Notes under the pieces: generated by a model
What the model was told of the DNA's origin: nothing
The model's input: only the letters and a program-made list of their open reading frames with translations
Database searches by the model: none
Made by a program: the position numbers and the translations under genes
Source: Isoetes taiwanensis
Lineage: Eukaryota; Streptophyta; Lycopodiopsida; Isoetales; Isoetaceae
Direction of reading: 5' to 3'
DNA length: 64,000 bases
Assembly (NCBI GenBank): GCA_021234155.1
Contig: JAJEKV010000136.1
Location: forward strand, 1,238,001-1,302,000
Shown here: piece after piece, positions 38,122 to 49,165 of the stretch
Layout of the letters: each line of letters begins with the position of its first letter
How positions within the stretch are numbered: position 1 is the first letter of the stretch

Positions 38122-38528
38122 GAGAGATCATGAGAGATTATGGGAGAGACGTTTTGAGAGGAGAGATAATTAGAGGGATGCGAGAGTCCACAAAGGACTC
38201 CCGCATTTAGAGATAATTTGCCTCTAACTGCTGTTAGGGGTGTTTCCATAATGAGACGTCTGTTAAGGATAATATCCCGAAAAAGTTATGGGGGCAATTT
38301 TTGGAGGCCAAAAATTTCGACCTTAATTCCGGCCTCTGTTCAAGGTGGGCGGGCTCCAAGAATTGAAGCTCCAAAATTCTTCCCTCCTAGCATTGAAACT
38401 CAGCGTCGATTGTCAATCCGGTAAGCACTTCTTGCATTTCTTTACTTGAATTTCTAAAATGCTTTCATAATAGCCATATTCTTAGCAATATCTTGCTTGA
38501 TAAATCAGGCACAAATTGTCTCAAGAAT

Positions 38529-40413
38529 ATGGCGAAGGCAACCAGATCCTCTTTGCCAAATGCTAAGAAGCCTTTTGTTCCCCCTAGGACCGAGAAATTG
38601 GCTCCAAGAAGAACTAAGAGGACGATTGGATCAGTTTTTCTGAGTCCATTGAGATAAATTCTGAGTCTGCAAGGGCTTCGAATTGCAATCTAAGGGGAAG
38701 GAAGAGGGATCAGCCAGAAGATACATTATATGAGGTTCAATCTGAACCCCTCCCCAATGATTTAGCCTTGGTTGTGCACGAAAGCAGTTTTGTTGCTCTT
38801 AACTGGACCAAAAAAAGGAAAACAGCTGTAGATTGGTCGGACAATGCAATCTCTACCATGCTTGCTTTGATAAAGGAGTACAAGGTGCATAATAATGGAA
38901 TTATTATCAATCTTTCTTCAAGCCAATGGAGAGAGATTATGATCAAATTGCAAGCCACAGTTCATGGCCTTGAAGATTTGAGACAGTTAAGAAACAAATG
39001 GGATAAATTGCAAATAAAATTCTGGGATGAGAAAGAAGCATCCAAAAGGATAAATTGCAAATAAAATTCAGGGATGAGAAAGAAGCATCCGAAAGAACAG
39101 GCTCTTAGTCATCTAGTTGGCCATGGTTTGAAGTTATGGAAGATCTTAAACATGGTGTAACAAATGGAAGAGACATTCCTGGTGCAGGAGATGATGGGGA
39201 ATTTGGGGTCGAGGCATTTGAGGATGCTGGTATGTTCCCAAACACATTCATGTCTGATGCCTTCTATGAGACAATTGGAACAAATGCATCTTTTGTGGAA
39301 GAAGAATTCATAAACATTGCAGATGATAACCCTGTCAACCCTGTTGCTAATGAAGGAAATGGTATCAAAGATAATTCAAGTGCTCATGAGAAAAATTCGA
39401 GCAAAATACCCCAAGTACATTCAATCCTTTTGACACCAGTCCTCGGTCTGCTGCATGCAATCATCCTGGGGTTAGTGGTAAGCCCAACAACAAAAAAGAG
39501 ATCTCGGGTCCATATAGATGAAGAAATAGCAGCTGGGATATCAAATATGGCGAATAGTTTTGAAGAGAATGAAAAAAGGAAGCTTGATTTCATGAAGGAA
39601 GAATCTATTAAGAAACATGAATTGACCAGGGAGTTGGAGTCCATGAGATCAGCTAATACTTTGAAAATTGCTCAATCAATGGCTACAATGACAGAAAGTA
39701 TATGCCAAATGACAAAGGACACTCTACTGCTAAACTTGCTGCATCGAAGCAGACAAATTAATATCAATTTCAGAGGTACTCTTCTTACTTTTGTTTTGTA
39801 CTGTCATTTTCAGGATTTTTTGGTGCTTCTGCAAGGTAGTTAGAACAGTATGTTCTTCTGTTCAAGTTTAGTTTGAAGTGGCCAATGATTGGAACTTTCA
39901 ACTTTGGGGTGCTATGAAGATCTTCTATCAAATTTAAATCTAATATGATATAATATTCCTGACTACGTATATAGTAATTCCATAAAGGATCATACGATGT
40001 TCCTTAAAATTCCATAATGCATGTCACGATTCCTGCGCAATCCAATTAATTGTAAGCTGCTCGAAAATGGCAACGTGCAAGGTTCTGGTCCGACGCCATT
40101 TTCTTGTATACTCCTCTTCTAGCGAGGATTCAAGTATGGCTGTGGCGGCCCGCTCATCTTCCAGCAGCCTAACATTTGAATCGGCCAATGTTGTTGAGCT
40201 CTAGCACAGAAGTTTCCATGCTAGTGTCAGCCAAAACGTTATTCTCGGTTACATGTCTATAGAAGAAGTGTTTGTGGAGGCTGAGCTGATTGCATGGGTT
40301 GAGCAAGCTCCTTTCCAGCAGAGAGCACATGTGGAGCTTATCCATGTGAAACATCATGAAAGATGGTGTCTTTGGGAGGTCCGAATCCCATCTGTTGTCT
40401 GTGAAATGCCCTG
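38529..40413 (+). pseudogene. Harbinger Myb/SANT-like DNA-binding protein, second copy
   Basis: Starts MAKATRSSLPNAKKP at 38529, shifts frame near 38640, then carries the same Myb/SANT-like domain (VDWSDNAISTMLALIKEY at 38832; QLRNKWDKLQIKF near 38990). A 49-bp tandem duplication (39002-39050 and 39051-39099) throws the frame and creates a stop at 39064. The frame reopens at 39136-39843 with an acidic linker and a coiled-coil-like segment (EENEKRKLDFMKEESIKKHE), then MATMTESICQM, all absent from the first copy. A C-terminal block (VFVEAELIAWVEQAPF, about 40267-40314) follows after about 350 bases of doubtful coding status, ending at 40413. Splicing may connect them; I did not find a convincing donor-acceptor pair. 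Confidence 0.7.
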
Positions 40414-40500
40414 AGTAGCTTTTTCCATGAAGAAGCCATTTTCCTTGTGCCTACTCGTTAACTTTGCAGATTTTTGCTTTCTTTTTCCTTTGTTGAAATA

Positions 40501-40570
40501 CTAGAGGGAATTTAGAGAATTGAAGGAATTTAACAAATCTGACTTCCTCAATTCTCTAAATTCCCTCTAG
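40501..40570. repeat. Hairpin-forming inverted repeat
   Basis: CTAGAGGGAATTTAGAGAAT at 40501 is matched by its reverse complement ending at 40570. Arms are about 23 bp perfect with a 24-base loop. Confidence 0.85.
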
Positions 40571-41936
40571 ACTTCCTCAAGTTGCCTCGACAATGCGTTG
40601 ATTCTCAAGACTTCCTTAAATTATTCTAGAATCGCTCATTATTCCCAAGGTCTATCAAGAGCTCAAGAGCTCTTAAAAAGATCAAAAATGAGAAAATAAA
40701 AGGTAATGCATAATGCTTACATATTGACGTAATTATACATTTTATAGCACATTTGATTCAGTATAAAAGTCACAGACCTCTTTGGTAAGACTTGCTATTT
40801 TTTATGTCCGTTGCATTGGTATCGCATGGAATAATTATCTTAACATATATAACTCTCATGGGCAAGATGCCTCAAGCATATTCGGGTTGATGCTTGCCAC
40901 GTATTTCCGGGGAGGGGGAGGGGGGGGGGATTAGGGGCTTTAAGAAAAAAAGATGAAAAATGAAAAAAAAGGGCACTTCCAAGAAAGAGCTCAGAGATAA
41001 GAGGTCGGTGAGTCTGCCTTTGATCAAAATACATTGATGCAGAGAGCTATGACGATTTGTGCAAAGCTATGAGAACCCGGGCATGTTGGGGTTTTGGAGA
41101 TGCAGTTAATATTAGCAGAACACCCATTAAATTTTGACCATATAATGGTTACGTAGCCCCACATTATTGGCCTCCAAATGTTTATGGGATGGGACTTCCA
41201 ATATTTATGGAGCATCTAGTGGGGCAACCAATAATTGTAGGCCCCCAAATAATTTTGGAGCTCCCACTAGTAATGAAGGGTCTAATGCGCATTTTGAGGC
41301 ACTTGATGGTAACAATGTCAATAACAAATGTAGGTTCTAGCTAGTTAAATGAGGGGCATCCCAATTTTTTATGGTTCAAGTTATGTAAGTCCTATGGTTC
41401 AAGTTATGTAAGTCTTAAGTTATGTAAGTTATGCCATAACTTCAGACATGTAAGTCTTGGGCTTTAAAATTTCTTCTTCTTCTTCTTCTTCTTCATCATC
41501 ATTTTTTTTTACTAATGTTATAATGTCCTCCATCGTATTTTCCAGGGTAAATCCCTTGCCCTTGATAACGTGATCAGTGCCAAAATTTGTTCATTATGAG
41601 CTTAGATTGAGTGTCATCAAAGATGGCAACACTGTGGTTTACCATGCTTACTTCAGAGACAATAGTTGCTCCTTGAGAAGCTTCTTGCCTGTCTCATATG
41701 ACCACTCTTCGATGCAGAAGTAGATTCTGATTTTTGTCCCATTTTTCAAGGGACTCATGCCCACCCACTTGGCTAGAGACCCTTAATTTGTCGGTATAAG
41801 TGGTCATGTACAAACAAAATCTCGGGACTATAGTTGTATATGAGAATGTACATAAACTATAACTAACTTTGAAATCTACTTACTATATGTAGTTTGTAAT
41901 CTTCTTTTTTATTTTTGGATGGCTTTGGTTGTGCCA
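40571..41936. other. Unassigned sequence
   Basis: Low-complexity GGGGAGGGGGAGGGGGGGGG at 40910 and (CTT)n at 41470. GTTCAAGTTATGTAAGTC is repeated near 41380-41400. No gene recognised. Confidence 0.35.
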
Positions 41937-41970
41937 GGAACGCCGCATGTAACGCCACATGCGGCGTTCC
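41937..41970. repeat. Perfect 14-bp-arm hairpin
   Basis: GGAACGCCGCATGT, six bases, then ACATGCGGCGTTCC. GC-rich in an AT-rich surround, so it would fold stably. No gene ends here, so a terminator role is not supported. Confidence 0.85.
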
Positions 41971-42181
41971 CTTTCATCTTATGGTCCCCTGCCGGATCCA
42001 AGTTGCCTTCTGCGGGATTGAGATGCCGGAATTAAATTCCACTAAATTTGAACTTTAGTGCCAGCATTGAATAAGAAAATTAGACTGAAGGGATGGTCGT
42101 GATCCTCTACATATTTGTTTCATGATTTTCCTCAACTCATTTTGGTTTACGATTCTGCTCAAGCTCATCTTGGCGCCTCAG

Positions 42182-43590
42182 TGTGACGTCCCCTACTTCT
42201 TCTACGATGCTCCCATTGTATCAGAAGGCGGAGTTCATCCCCCTGACAGCCAAACTGGCAAGGGCCATCCACCTGACGTCAATGCCAAGAATTGGGTCAG
42301 TGAGGAAGAGTGGATGGGTCATTTGCCCCGTCTTCCTTCGGGATCGACCTAGCTGCGGAAGCGCGAATAAACATGAGCACATGACATCAATACATCAATA
42401 AAGTCACCCCGAAGGGTGAATACATCATAACATAACATGCGTAACAACAACAACATAAATAATAGCAACAAAGGGAATCCTACCCAGGGCTCAGACTCAT
42501 GGGAGATCGACTGACGGCTTGGGTCTCCAGAAGTTAATGCGGACCGAATTCATCACAAATGGATTGGGCTGGCATAAGAACATGGCTGTTGGATAGTCCA
42601 CTCCATCCGCCCCTCCCGTGCACACTTTGCAGAGTAGGTTGAAAAGTATTGGGACCAGACCGTAGCCTGTCGGGTGCATAGCCAAGAGGGCTACTGCTGG
42701 GTTGCATCTCCCCAGTCCTGATGAGGCAGGAGGAGAGTCACCTCCCCTCCAGAGGCATGCATGCCCATCACAGGCGGCTAGAGGGCCACTGCCCATATTC
42801 GACTTGAACCCCATTGAAAGTGACGCATCACCTAAGAGGTGTCGAGCTCATGCCTTGCCCACACGCAGTGGCAAACCATTAAGCCTAGCCCACTAAGATC
42901 CCCGGTAGGCCTTACACACCAGAGGGATCAATCAGTGATGGGACAAGTCCCCCTTATTCCACCGGTCTAGCCCCGCCACCCACAACCAGGCGGGCTCTTG
43001 TGCACTGGCCGCATTAATTGGGAATTAATGAGGCTATCTAGGATCATCTGCTACTGAAGGTTTCAAGGTCTCTACCCCCCTTCCCACATATACAGGAGAG
43101 CATAGAATGGAACATCATCAACATCAAAGAACTGAAATACTGAATAAGATCTAATCTGTCTTACCTAAACATACAAGGTTAGGTTCTTTCGTTACGGTTG
43201 TTGATCTTAGGATCTACAAGGTTGATAAGACTGATCTAACATACTATCCTAGCTCATTGTCGGGATAAGAGTCGGCTTTGCACATCAGAATCGCAAGTTA
43301 CCTGATCCTTGGCTAGCTCCAGCTCCTCGGATTGCGTCCATGCCTTTGTTCTCGCTGAAGACTGCTGCTCCTGATCAATCTAGTGTGCAAAGGCGGCTCA
43401 GCGGCGCCTGGCAATGCGAAATGGTAGCTTGCTTTAGCCGAAATAGGAATCTTCCTTTTTTTAATCACCTTCAAAGGCTCGTAACTCGCACTAGAGGGGT
43501 CGGATGAAGGTGGGACCCATGCTATTGGATTCCTCTCATCAAGAACTTTCCAATGAGTGGTGCTTTGACACCATTCCGTCATAGTTGGAG
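42182..43590. mobile_element. LTR related to the Gypsy LTR, probably solo
   Basis: Starts TGTGACGTCCCC and shares an ordered set of blocks with the 9.1-kb and 19.2-kb LTRs: CATGG-GATCGACTGACGG (42498), TAGTCCACTCCATCCGCCCC (42593), GTGCACACTTTGCAGA (42619), GCATCTCCCC-GTCC-GATGAGGCAGG (42705), GGCGGGCTCTTGTGCAC (42988). No coding sequence follows on either side, which suggests a solo LTR of a sister subfamily. The right end and target duplication could not be fixed. Confidence 0.7.
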
Positions 43591-43599
43591 CCAACTTGA

Positions 43600-43790
43600 T
43601 TGAATCCTAAGAATCTTCTTAGAATCTTAGAATCCTAACGAAATCTATGGTATGTTAAAAGAATCTAGGGGAATCTTCCTGAGATCTTTGAGAATGTAGA
43701 GGAATCTCAAGATAATCTAAGGGAATCTATAAGATTCATAAGAGAATCTTTGCAAATCTAGTGGAATCCAATGGAATCAAACCTTTGAGA
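43600..43790. repeat. Degenerate minisatellite, GGGAATCT theme, third patch
   Basis: AATCTAGGGGAATCTTCCTG, AATCTAAGGGAATCTATAAG and like units at 12-16 bp spacing. Same family as 4140-4530 and 8150-8540. Confidence 0.7.
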
Positions 43791-44819
43791 ACCTTTTCTA
43801 ACTATTTTATGGTGGAAACTTTCTTTTAGCTTTTATCAACGGTCGAGATTATTCTCCTTGGTGCTTTGTAAATAAGTTTTGTTCCTCTTACAAAACTTTT
43901 TCTTTGCTTTTATTTTAATTTTTTTATTGAAAAATGTTTTTACTCATATAAATTTGATAATACAACTTAAATTTGTGTGATATCAACCTAACCGCATAGC
44001 CCTATCAGATAAATCACATGGTGAAGATATACATTTTTACATCACAATCACCCAAAAAAAAAATTCCGTCGGCTCGACCTATTGTTTCATCAGCTATAGC
44101 AAATTCACCAGCTATAGAAGATTCACCAGCTATAGCAGAGACTTGCTTGCTAAGCTTGTATTCAAGATAGATCAAAATCCTCTAAGAGTGTGAAAACACA
44201 AATGCTCCGCACCTCTTCCTTATGATCCAAAGAAGCCACAAGTGTATGGCCATCTTCTCCACCTAGAAGGATATAGTCCAAGAACAATATGAACAATTAG
44301 AGACGAAACCTCAAATACCTCTTTCACACAATCCCAAGAGGTTGGGACGTCAATACATTTTCGTGAAGCACCTTATATTATATTATGAACAGATTGCAAA
44401 AATTGCTTGCAAACAAGGAATAGAATAAACATATATGCTATGTGCGCTCGTGACAACTTATTGGCTCAAAGACCCCTTATGGCCTTTGGTATGGCATGTT
44501 GTTTTATCGAAGCACCAACATAATGCTCCTAACTTCTCATAAAATTAGTCTGGAACAATTTTCTAATTTATCCTGCAAAGTTCAATACAAATTTCTTGCC
44601 AACGGATCATTAACATGGCAATGTAATCATTGTGGGGTCCATCCAATGTCTTGCTCACACAAAACGAGATGACAATAACCAGGTATTTGATACCTGGAAA
44701 AGGGGCTTGATAATAAATTAGCCACAACTAAATAAGCCAGTACATTGAGAGGCCACTACATTTTCCGTCATCCAAAAATGTGTTGTTGACAATTCAAAGA
44801 CATGGTACAAGACCCCATC
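43791..44819. other. Unassigned sequence downstream of OST48
   Basis: AT-rich. CACCAGCTATAG is repeated near 44090-44130. The part next to 44820 will include the OST48 3' untranslated region. No gene recognised. Confidence 0.4.
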
Positions 44820-47800
44820 TCATTTGTGATATAAGAAGACTAGGCTGAAGATGAAAAATCCTGTCATCTGTAATAAGACATTCATGACAAAATAAATAAA
44901 AATGTCTGAACATTAGATTTTGTTAGCCGCAACAAAATAAAGTGCATAATGTTGTCTGTAATACGACATTCATGGCAAATTAAATAAGAATGTCTGAACA
45001 TTGAATTTTACTAGCCGCAACAAGATAAGGTGATTTTATTTAAGTTCTTAGTAATTGATTAGTGCCTTGGAGGTTATCACCCCCCTTGAGATCCACAATT
45101 CTGTAAGTTTTCAGTCTAATATGGGTCTCCCGTATACATTGATAAACTCTTTCTTTCTTATCTGATCTATCAAACATATGCTTTTCCTTTTGCCTTTCTT
45201 TTTTATTATAAAAATTCCACATTTAAATTCATAAGTAGGAAATGGCACTTACCATAGAAAAGGCACCTCCATAATAAGGATATGCAGCCTTGATGAACCT
45301 TTCATACTCATTATGCCTAAATGGTCTGACAGGTATCTAGAAGAGCAAAAAGCATATGTTTATAAATACTCAATGGACCTCAAATAGAAAGCACCGAGTG
45401 AAGCAGACTTCATAGCAGATTAGAGAGAAGAGCAAACCCACCTGCTTACTCAAGGCCAGAGTTGTATAACCCAGTCTTTTGTACTCGACCTTAAATTGAA
45501 ACACGCCATAGACATCTGGAACTTGAAATGATGTGGAATACAAACCCTGTAAAATTAAAATGTGTCATCATACAGCCATATGAGAATAGAACTGAAACTA
45601 CACTGGTATACCTTTCCATTATGTGTTAATGTCTTTAAAATGTACGGACTCATCATGTAAAACTGGACTTGGACGTCATCAGACTTGTAAGGCTTCCAAT
45701 CCTTGCCTGTCCATTCATAAATTTCTACCGAGAATTCCTGCAAGACATGGTCCCTTTCAGCTCAATTCACAGAATTCTTCTGAACTAATAAACTTATTAA
45801 CTTACCAGCTGATCAGTAATGCGATACATTGCTGGTTCTTTTTGTTCGTCCAACTTGTGGTGTTTAAGGTTCATAGCCTACAAACATTTCATCAGACTCT
45901 CAAATTATACAAAAGAACATAAGGCTAACCAATTTGTACCAACCTTCAAATGACCCCGCTCATGGAATGTCCATTTAGTAAGCTCAACAGCAAATTGCTC
46001 ATTGCCAGACTTGGGATAACTGCATACCACAATTTCGATTCAAACTGATGCACCAAGAATCTCTGCTTTTAAATAGGTAAGAACCAGTTTTCATATCGGA
46101 CAGTTTGGATCCAATTACTTAAAACAGAGTAAACCTTATGGTTGTAATAATGAAGAAGGGATAGATTTATTATTTATGACACTTAGGCTTCTAAACTGCC
46201 TCAAATAGATTATTACCTCATTTATTATTCTTGTTCATAGTAATCGTAATTAATTTAACATACAATTTAAACAATTTAGTTGAAAAAGCACTCCAAAAAC
46301 TCACCTTTTCGAACTGTGGAATTTTTGTACTGAAGAACGAAAGAACCTACCAATTAATAAGAAAAGCAGTAGAACAACATTAGAATAGCTATTATATGTG
46401 TAAACTTTACAAATGTTGATTGCTTGATTTATAAGTAATGATCCTACTTGTTGCTAAACAAATCCAGTGATCCAGAAACCAGGACGCGAGCATTGTTCCT
46501 TGCCTACAATTTCCACAGGACAACAAATGTTATGATATACTTGAAATATAGTGCACATCAAGATATCATGCTTACCTGCAGGACAGACACAAGCGATATG
46601 GATGAACCAGTCAATGGTGGAGGATTTGTTAACTCTGCGTTAGGATTGGCTGAGTAGGCTGATGATGATGCAGTCAGCACTTTAACCACCTAAATGAACA
46701 TAAAATGATAAGCCGCTTTCACTTGTTCTAAACTGCTCAATTTGTTCAAACATATCTTGTACAACTTAATCATAACTTACAAGGGTATTTGCGGGGTTTA
46801 CAGAATGCCCGATCCCATGGAACAGAATAGGTGCCTAAAATCCCATCAAGTGTTAAATGTAAAGCTGATGACATCACAATATACTACATAGTTCTGGCTG
46901 TTTGATTAACCTGAAGCTCTTTAGGACCCAATATTACGCTGGAATTGATTGTACTGCTTGCAACTATCGACTGACCGTTCTCATTATTTGAAATGTCAAA
47001 ATTGATATGGTCAATCACCAGGGCATCTGGATCCTAGAAAATAAAAGATAAATGGGAATATCAAGTAAACATCACAAACAACAATCAACGACCATCACTA
47101 TCATCTTCAAAGTAGTGCAACGATCAAGTAATATTGTCTGCTCTGGCAAAAAGATTCATTAGCACAGATGGTCGTAGCACCCATGCACATGATACTGTAT
47201 TTGTGAGTGAAATGCCCACAATGAATAACTATGGCTACTAACCTCGTCAAAGTCAACACCACACTCTGTTGCAATGTCCCGAATGACATCGGATGTTGAT
47301 TTACCCGCTGCCAGAATAAGGTCATGTCCAGCATCAACAAAGTCGAGCACAGAAGCAATATCCAGTGAACCGCCCAAGGCTGCAACCCCACAATAAATAC
47401 ATTTATGTAGTTTCAATTCTGGGCAAATAATACAGCCTATGGAGTTTTTTTAGCTTAGTACATGATTTTAACCACATCAACGTAACTTACCCTCAACTGA
47501 AGGTGCAAAAAGAATGAGTGCATCATATATGTACTCGCCATACCGTTGAAGTGCCAATTTTGGATCGTCAGCTAGCTTGAAATCAAGATCATATCCCCTA
47601 TCTTTTATACAACAAGAACTAATCAGGTCAAACAGTCAAAAGACTGGTTATTTAAGGTTGCTTCAGATAAAGCACTCAACAATAGCATACATGGTGATCC
47701 AGCTGATCTATTAAGTATTCATGCCCAAGAACATATAGAAGAAAAACATCAGCTCAAGATTAAGTAATCGAACGACGCACTTAACTCTACTAAGCAAAAT

Positions 47801-48078
47801 TCTGTTTTTTACTCAATTAAAAGTATCGAAGTGAAAACTTCCAAATAGCCATTTTTAGGTCGCAATGCATCATACACGATAGACAAACATAAATAAGTCT
47901 CTCTGCTTCACCTGCCTGTAAGAGATCTGAAAAAAATGGAATGGGAGTACTTAATGGCTAAATCGTCCAGCAAAACCAGAATGCGTTGATCCGTAGGATA
48001 ATCCTCCGAAAACGCTAGAGATCTTGGAGCCCACAAAAAGACCAGCAAAGCGATCAATGTGAGGGATCGGGACGCCAT
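44820..48078 (-). CDS. OST48: OST48, 48-kDa subunit of oligosaccharyltransferase (14 exons)
   Basis: OST48 (DDOST/WBP1) is a membrane subunit of the endoplasmic-reticulum complex that transfers dolichol-linked glycans to asparagines of nascent proteins. Exons, 5' to 3': 48078-47912, 47597-47491, 47379-47243, 47033-46911, 46834-46781, 46689-46576, 46503-46448, 46346-46305, 46019-45944, 45877-45806, 45737-45612, 45546-45442, 45336-45253, 44867-44820. All junctions fit GT-AG and the phases agree, giving 436 residues, the usual plant length. A signal peptide ([20 protein letters not shown]) leads into [10 protein letters not shown]. The conserved middle includes [18 protein letters not shown] and [18 protein letters not shown]. 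The C-terminus is one membrane span, [15 protein letters not shown], encoded by the small last exon. An in-frame ATG 12 codons upstream is possible, but the chosen one gives a better signal peptide. Introns are short, and no damage is seen. Confidence 0.96.
44871..45033. repeat. Two-copy tandem repeat in the last OST48 intron
   Basis: GTAATAAGACATTCATGACA at about 44869 recurs as GTAATACGACATTCATGGCA at about 44957. The two 75-bp copies differ at about ten sites and both contain TAGCCGCAACAA-ATAA. Confidence 0.85.
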
Positions 48079-48448
48079 TGCAGAGGCCTTTGGGACAGGG
48101 TTTATGACATCCAAGGGTATTTTGGGGCGACGCTTTCCTCTACCGACTTCTATACGTATGTTTGAGTTAAATACCCCGTATAGTTATAACAGGTCCTGGT
48201 TTCGGGGATCCCGGAGGTGAAAATACCGGCCTCCGGTATCACCAGACGGAACCCGTTCTAGGTCCCTCCGTTTCACCGTACTGACACACGTGAGGAGACC
48301 CGCGCCAATCTTGGTTGTCCGCTCCCGCGACACATCCGGGTCATCCGTGGTGTTCCTCGCCTCTGGTATCACCATAAAAAGTACACGGTGATCCTGTCAT
48401 CCGAAATCATCAACACGTGATCCTGGCCTCCGGGATCCCCTTGCCGTG
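48079..48448. promoter_or_regulatory. Upstream region of OST48
   Basis: About 370 bases between the OST48 start and the 155-bp repeat array. It should hold the OST48 promoter on the minus strand. No TATA box was identified with confidence. GGGATCCCGGAGG-like motifs begin here (48208). Confidence 0.4.
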
Positions 48449-48915
48449 GCCGATAACGCTCCCTTAATCAGCCACGGTAAACCCGATGTCTGAGATCCCG
48501 TATCTAGCGGATGTGATTCCCTCCTCTGGGATCACCAACCCACGGCTGATATCGGGATCCCGATATCGGCCAGGTTATCCTTGCCTCCGGGATCACCACC
48601 ATAGCCGATAACGCTCCTGTAATCATCCGTTGTAAACCCGACGTTTGGGATCCCCGCATCCGGCGGATGTGATTCCCTCCTCCGGGATCACCAACCCATG
48701 GCCGATACCAGGACCCCGATATCGGCCAAGTTATCCCTGCCTCTGGGATCACCAGCATGGCCGATAACGCTCCCGGAATCAGCCGTGGAAACCCTTACGT
48801 CTGGGATCCTTGCATCCGGCGGATGTGATTCCCTCCTCCGGGATCGCCAACGCACGACCGATATCGGCCCCCCTATATCGGCCAGGTTATCCCCGCCTCG
48901 GGGTTCACCAGCATG
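48449..48915. repeat. GC-rich tandem repeat, three units of 155-156 bp
   Basis: GCCGATAACGCTCC starts at 48449, 48604 and 48760. Each unit also carries GCATCCGGCGGATGTGATTC, CTCCGGGATCACCAAC, CCGATATCGGCCAGGTTATC and GGGATCACCA, in that order. Units differ by perhaps 15-20 percent. It fills the gap between two divergent genes. Open frames through it are by-products. Confidence 0.9.
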
Positions 48916-49165
48916 GCAGATATCGGAGGTCGGGAATATGCTGCACTCCGGGATCCCTCGGTGAGGACCATCCACGTAGTGAAATCGAAGCCCCTCGTTT
49001 GAATTAATGATGGACTGCGAGTTAACGACACGGGTCAGAACCGTACACCATCCACTCATGGTGATACCGGAGGGTGGGAAAACCGCCAAGATTATTCGTA
49101 CGGAGGTCAATAGCGAGTCGCCACGTCTACGGTGGGGATTCCGGAGGTAAGGAATTCAATCTGAC
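48916..49165. other. Upstream region of the zinc-finger/Ulp1 gene
   Basis: Continues the repeat style with isolated motifs (GGTGATACCGGAGG at 49060, GGGGATTCCGGAGG at 49134). Probably promoter and 5' leader of the plus-strand gene; no core element assigned. Confidence 0.35.

Larger units (their letters stand above)
31783..40413. mobile_element. Harbinger-type element 3, split by the Copia insertion
   Basis: The left end (GACATGAGAGAGG, 31783-31808) continues after the Copia element at 38122 with GAGAGATCATGAGAGATTATG, matching elements 1 and 2. A GAGAGTCCAC palindrome half lies near 38183, followed by a leader alignable to 26740-26950 and a second Myb/SANT-like gene. No transposase and no right terminus were found, so the element is truncated after about 40413. 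The right limit given is only the end of recognisable sequence. Confidence 0.6.

Noticed and set aside
48504-49110. Overlapping open frames in the GC-rich repeats
   Set aside because: They follow the 155-bp repeat, contain no domain, and occur on both strands.
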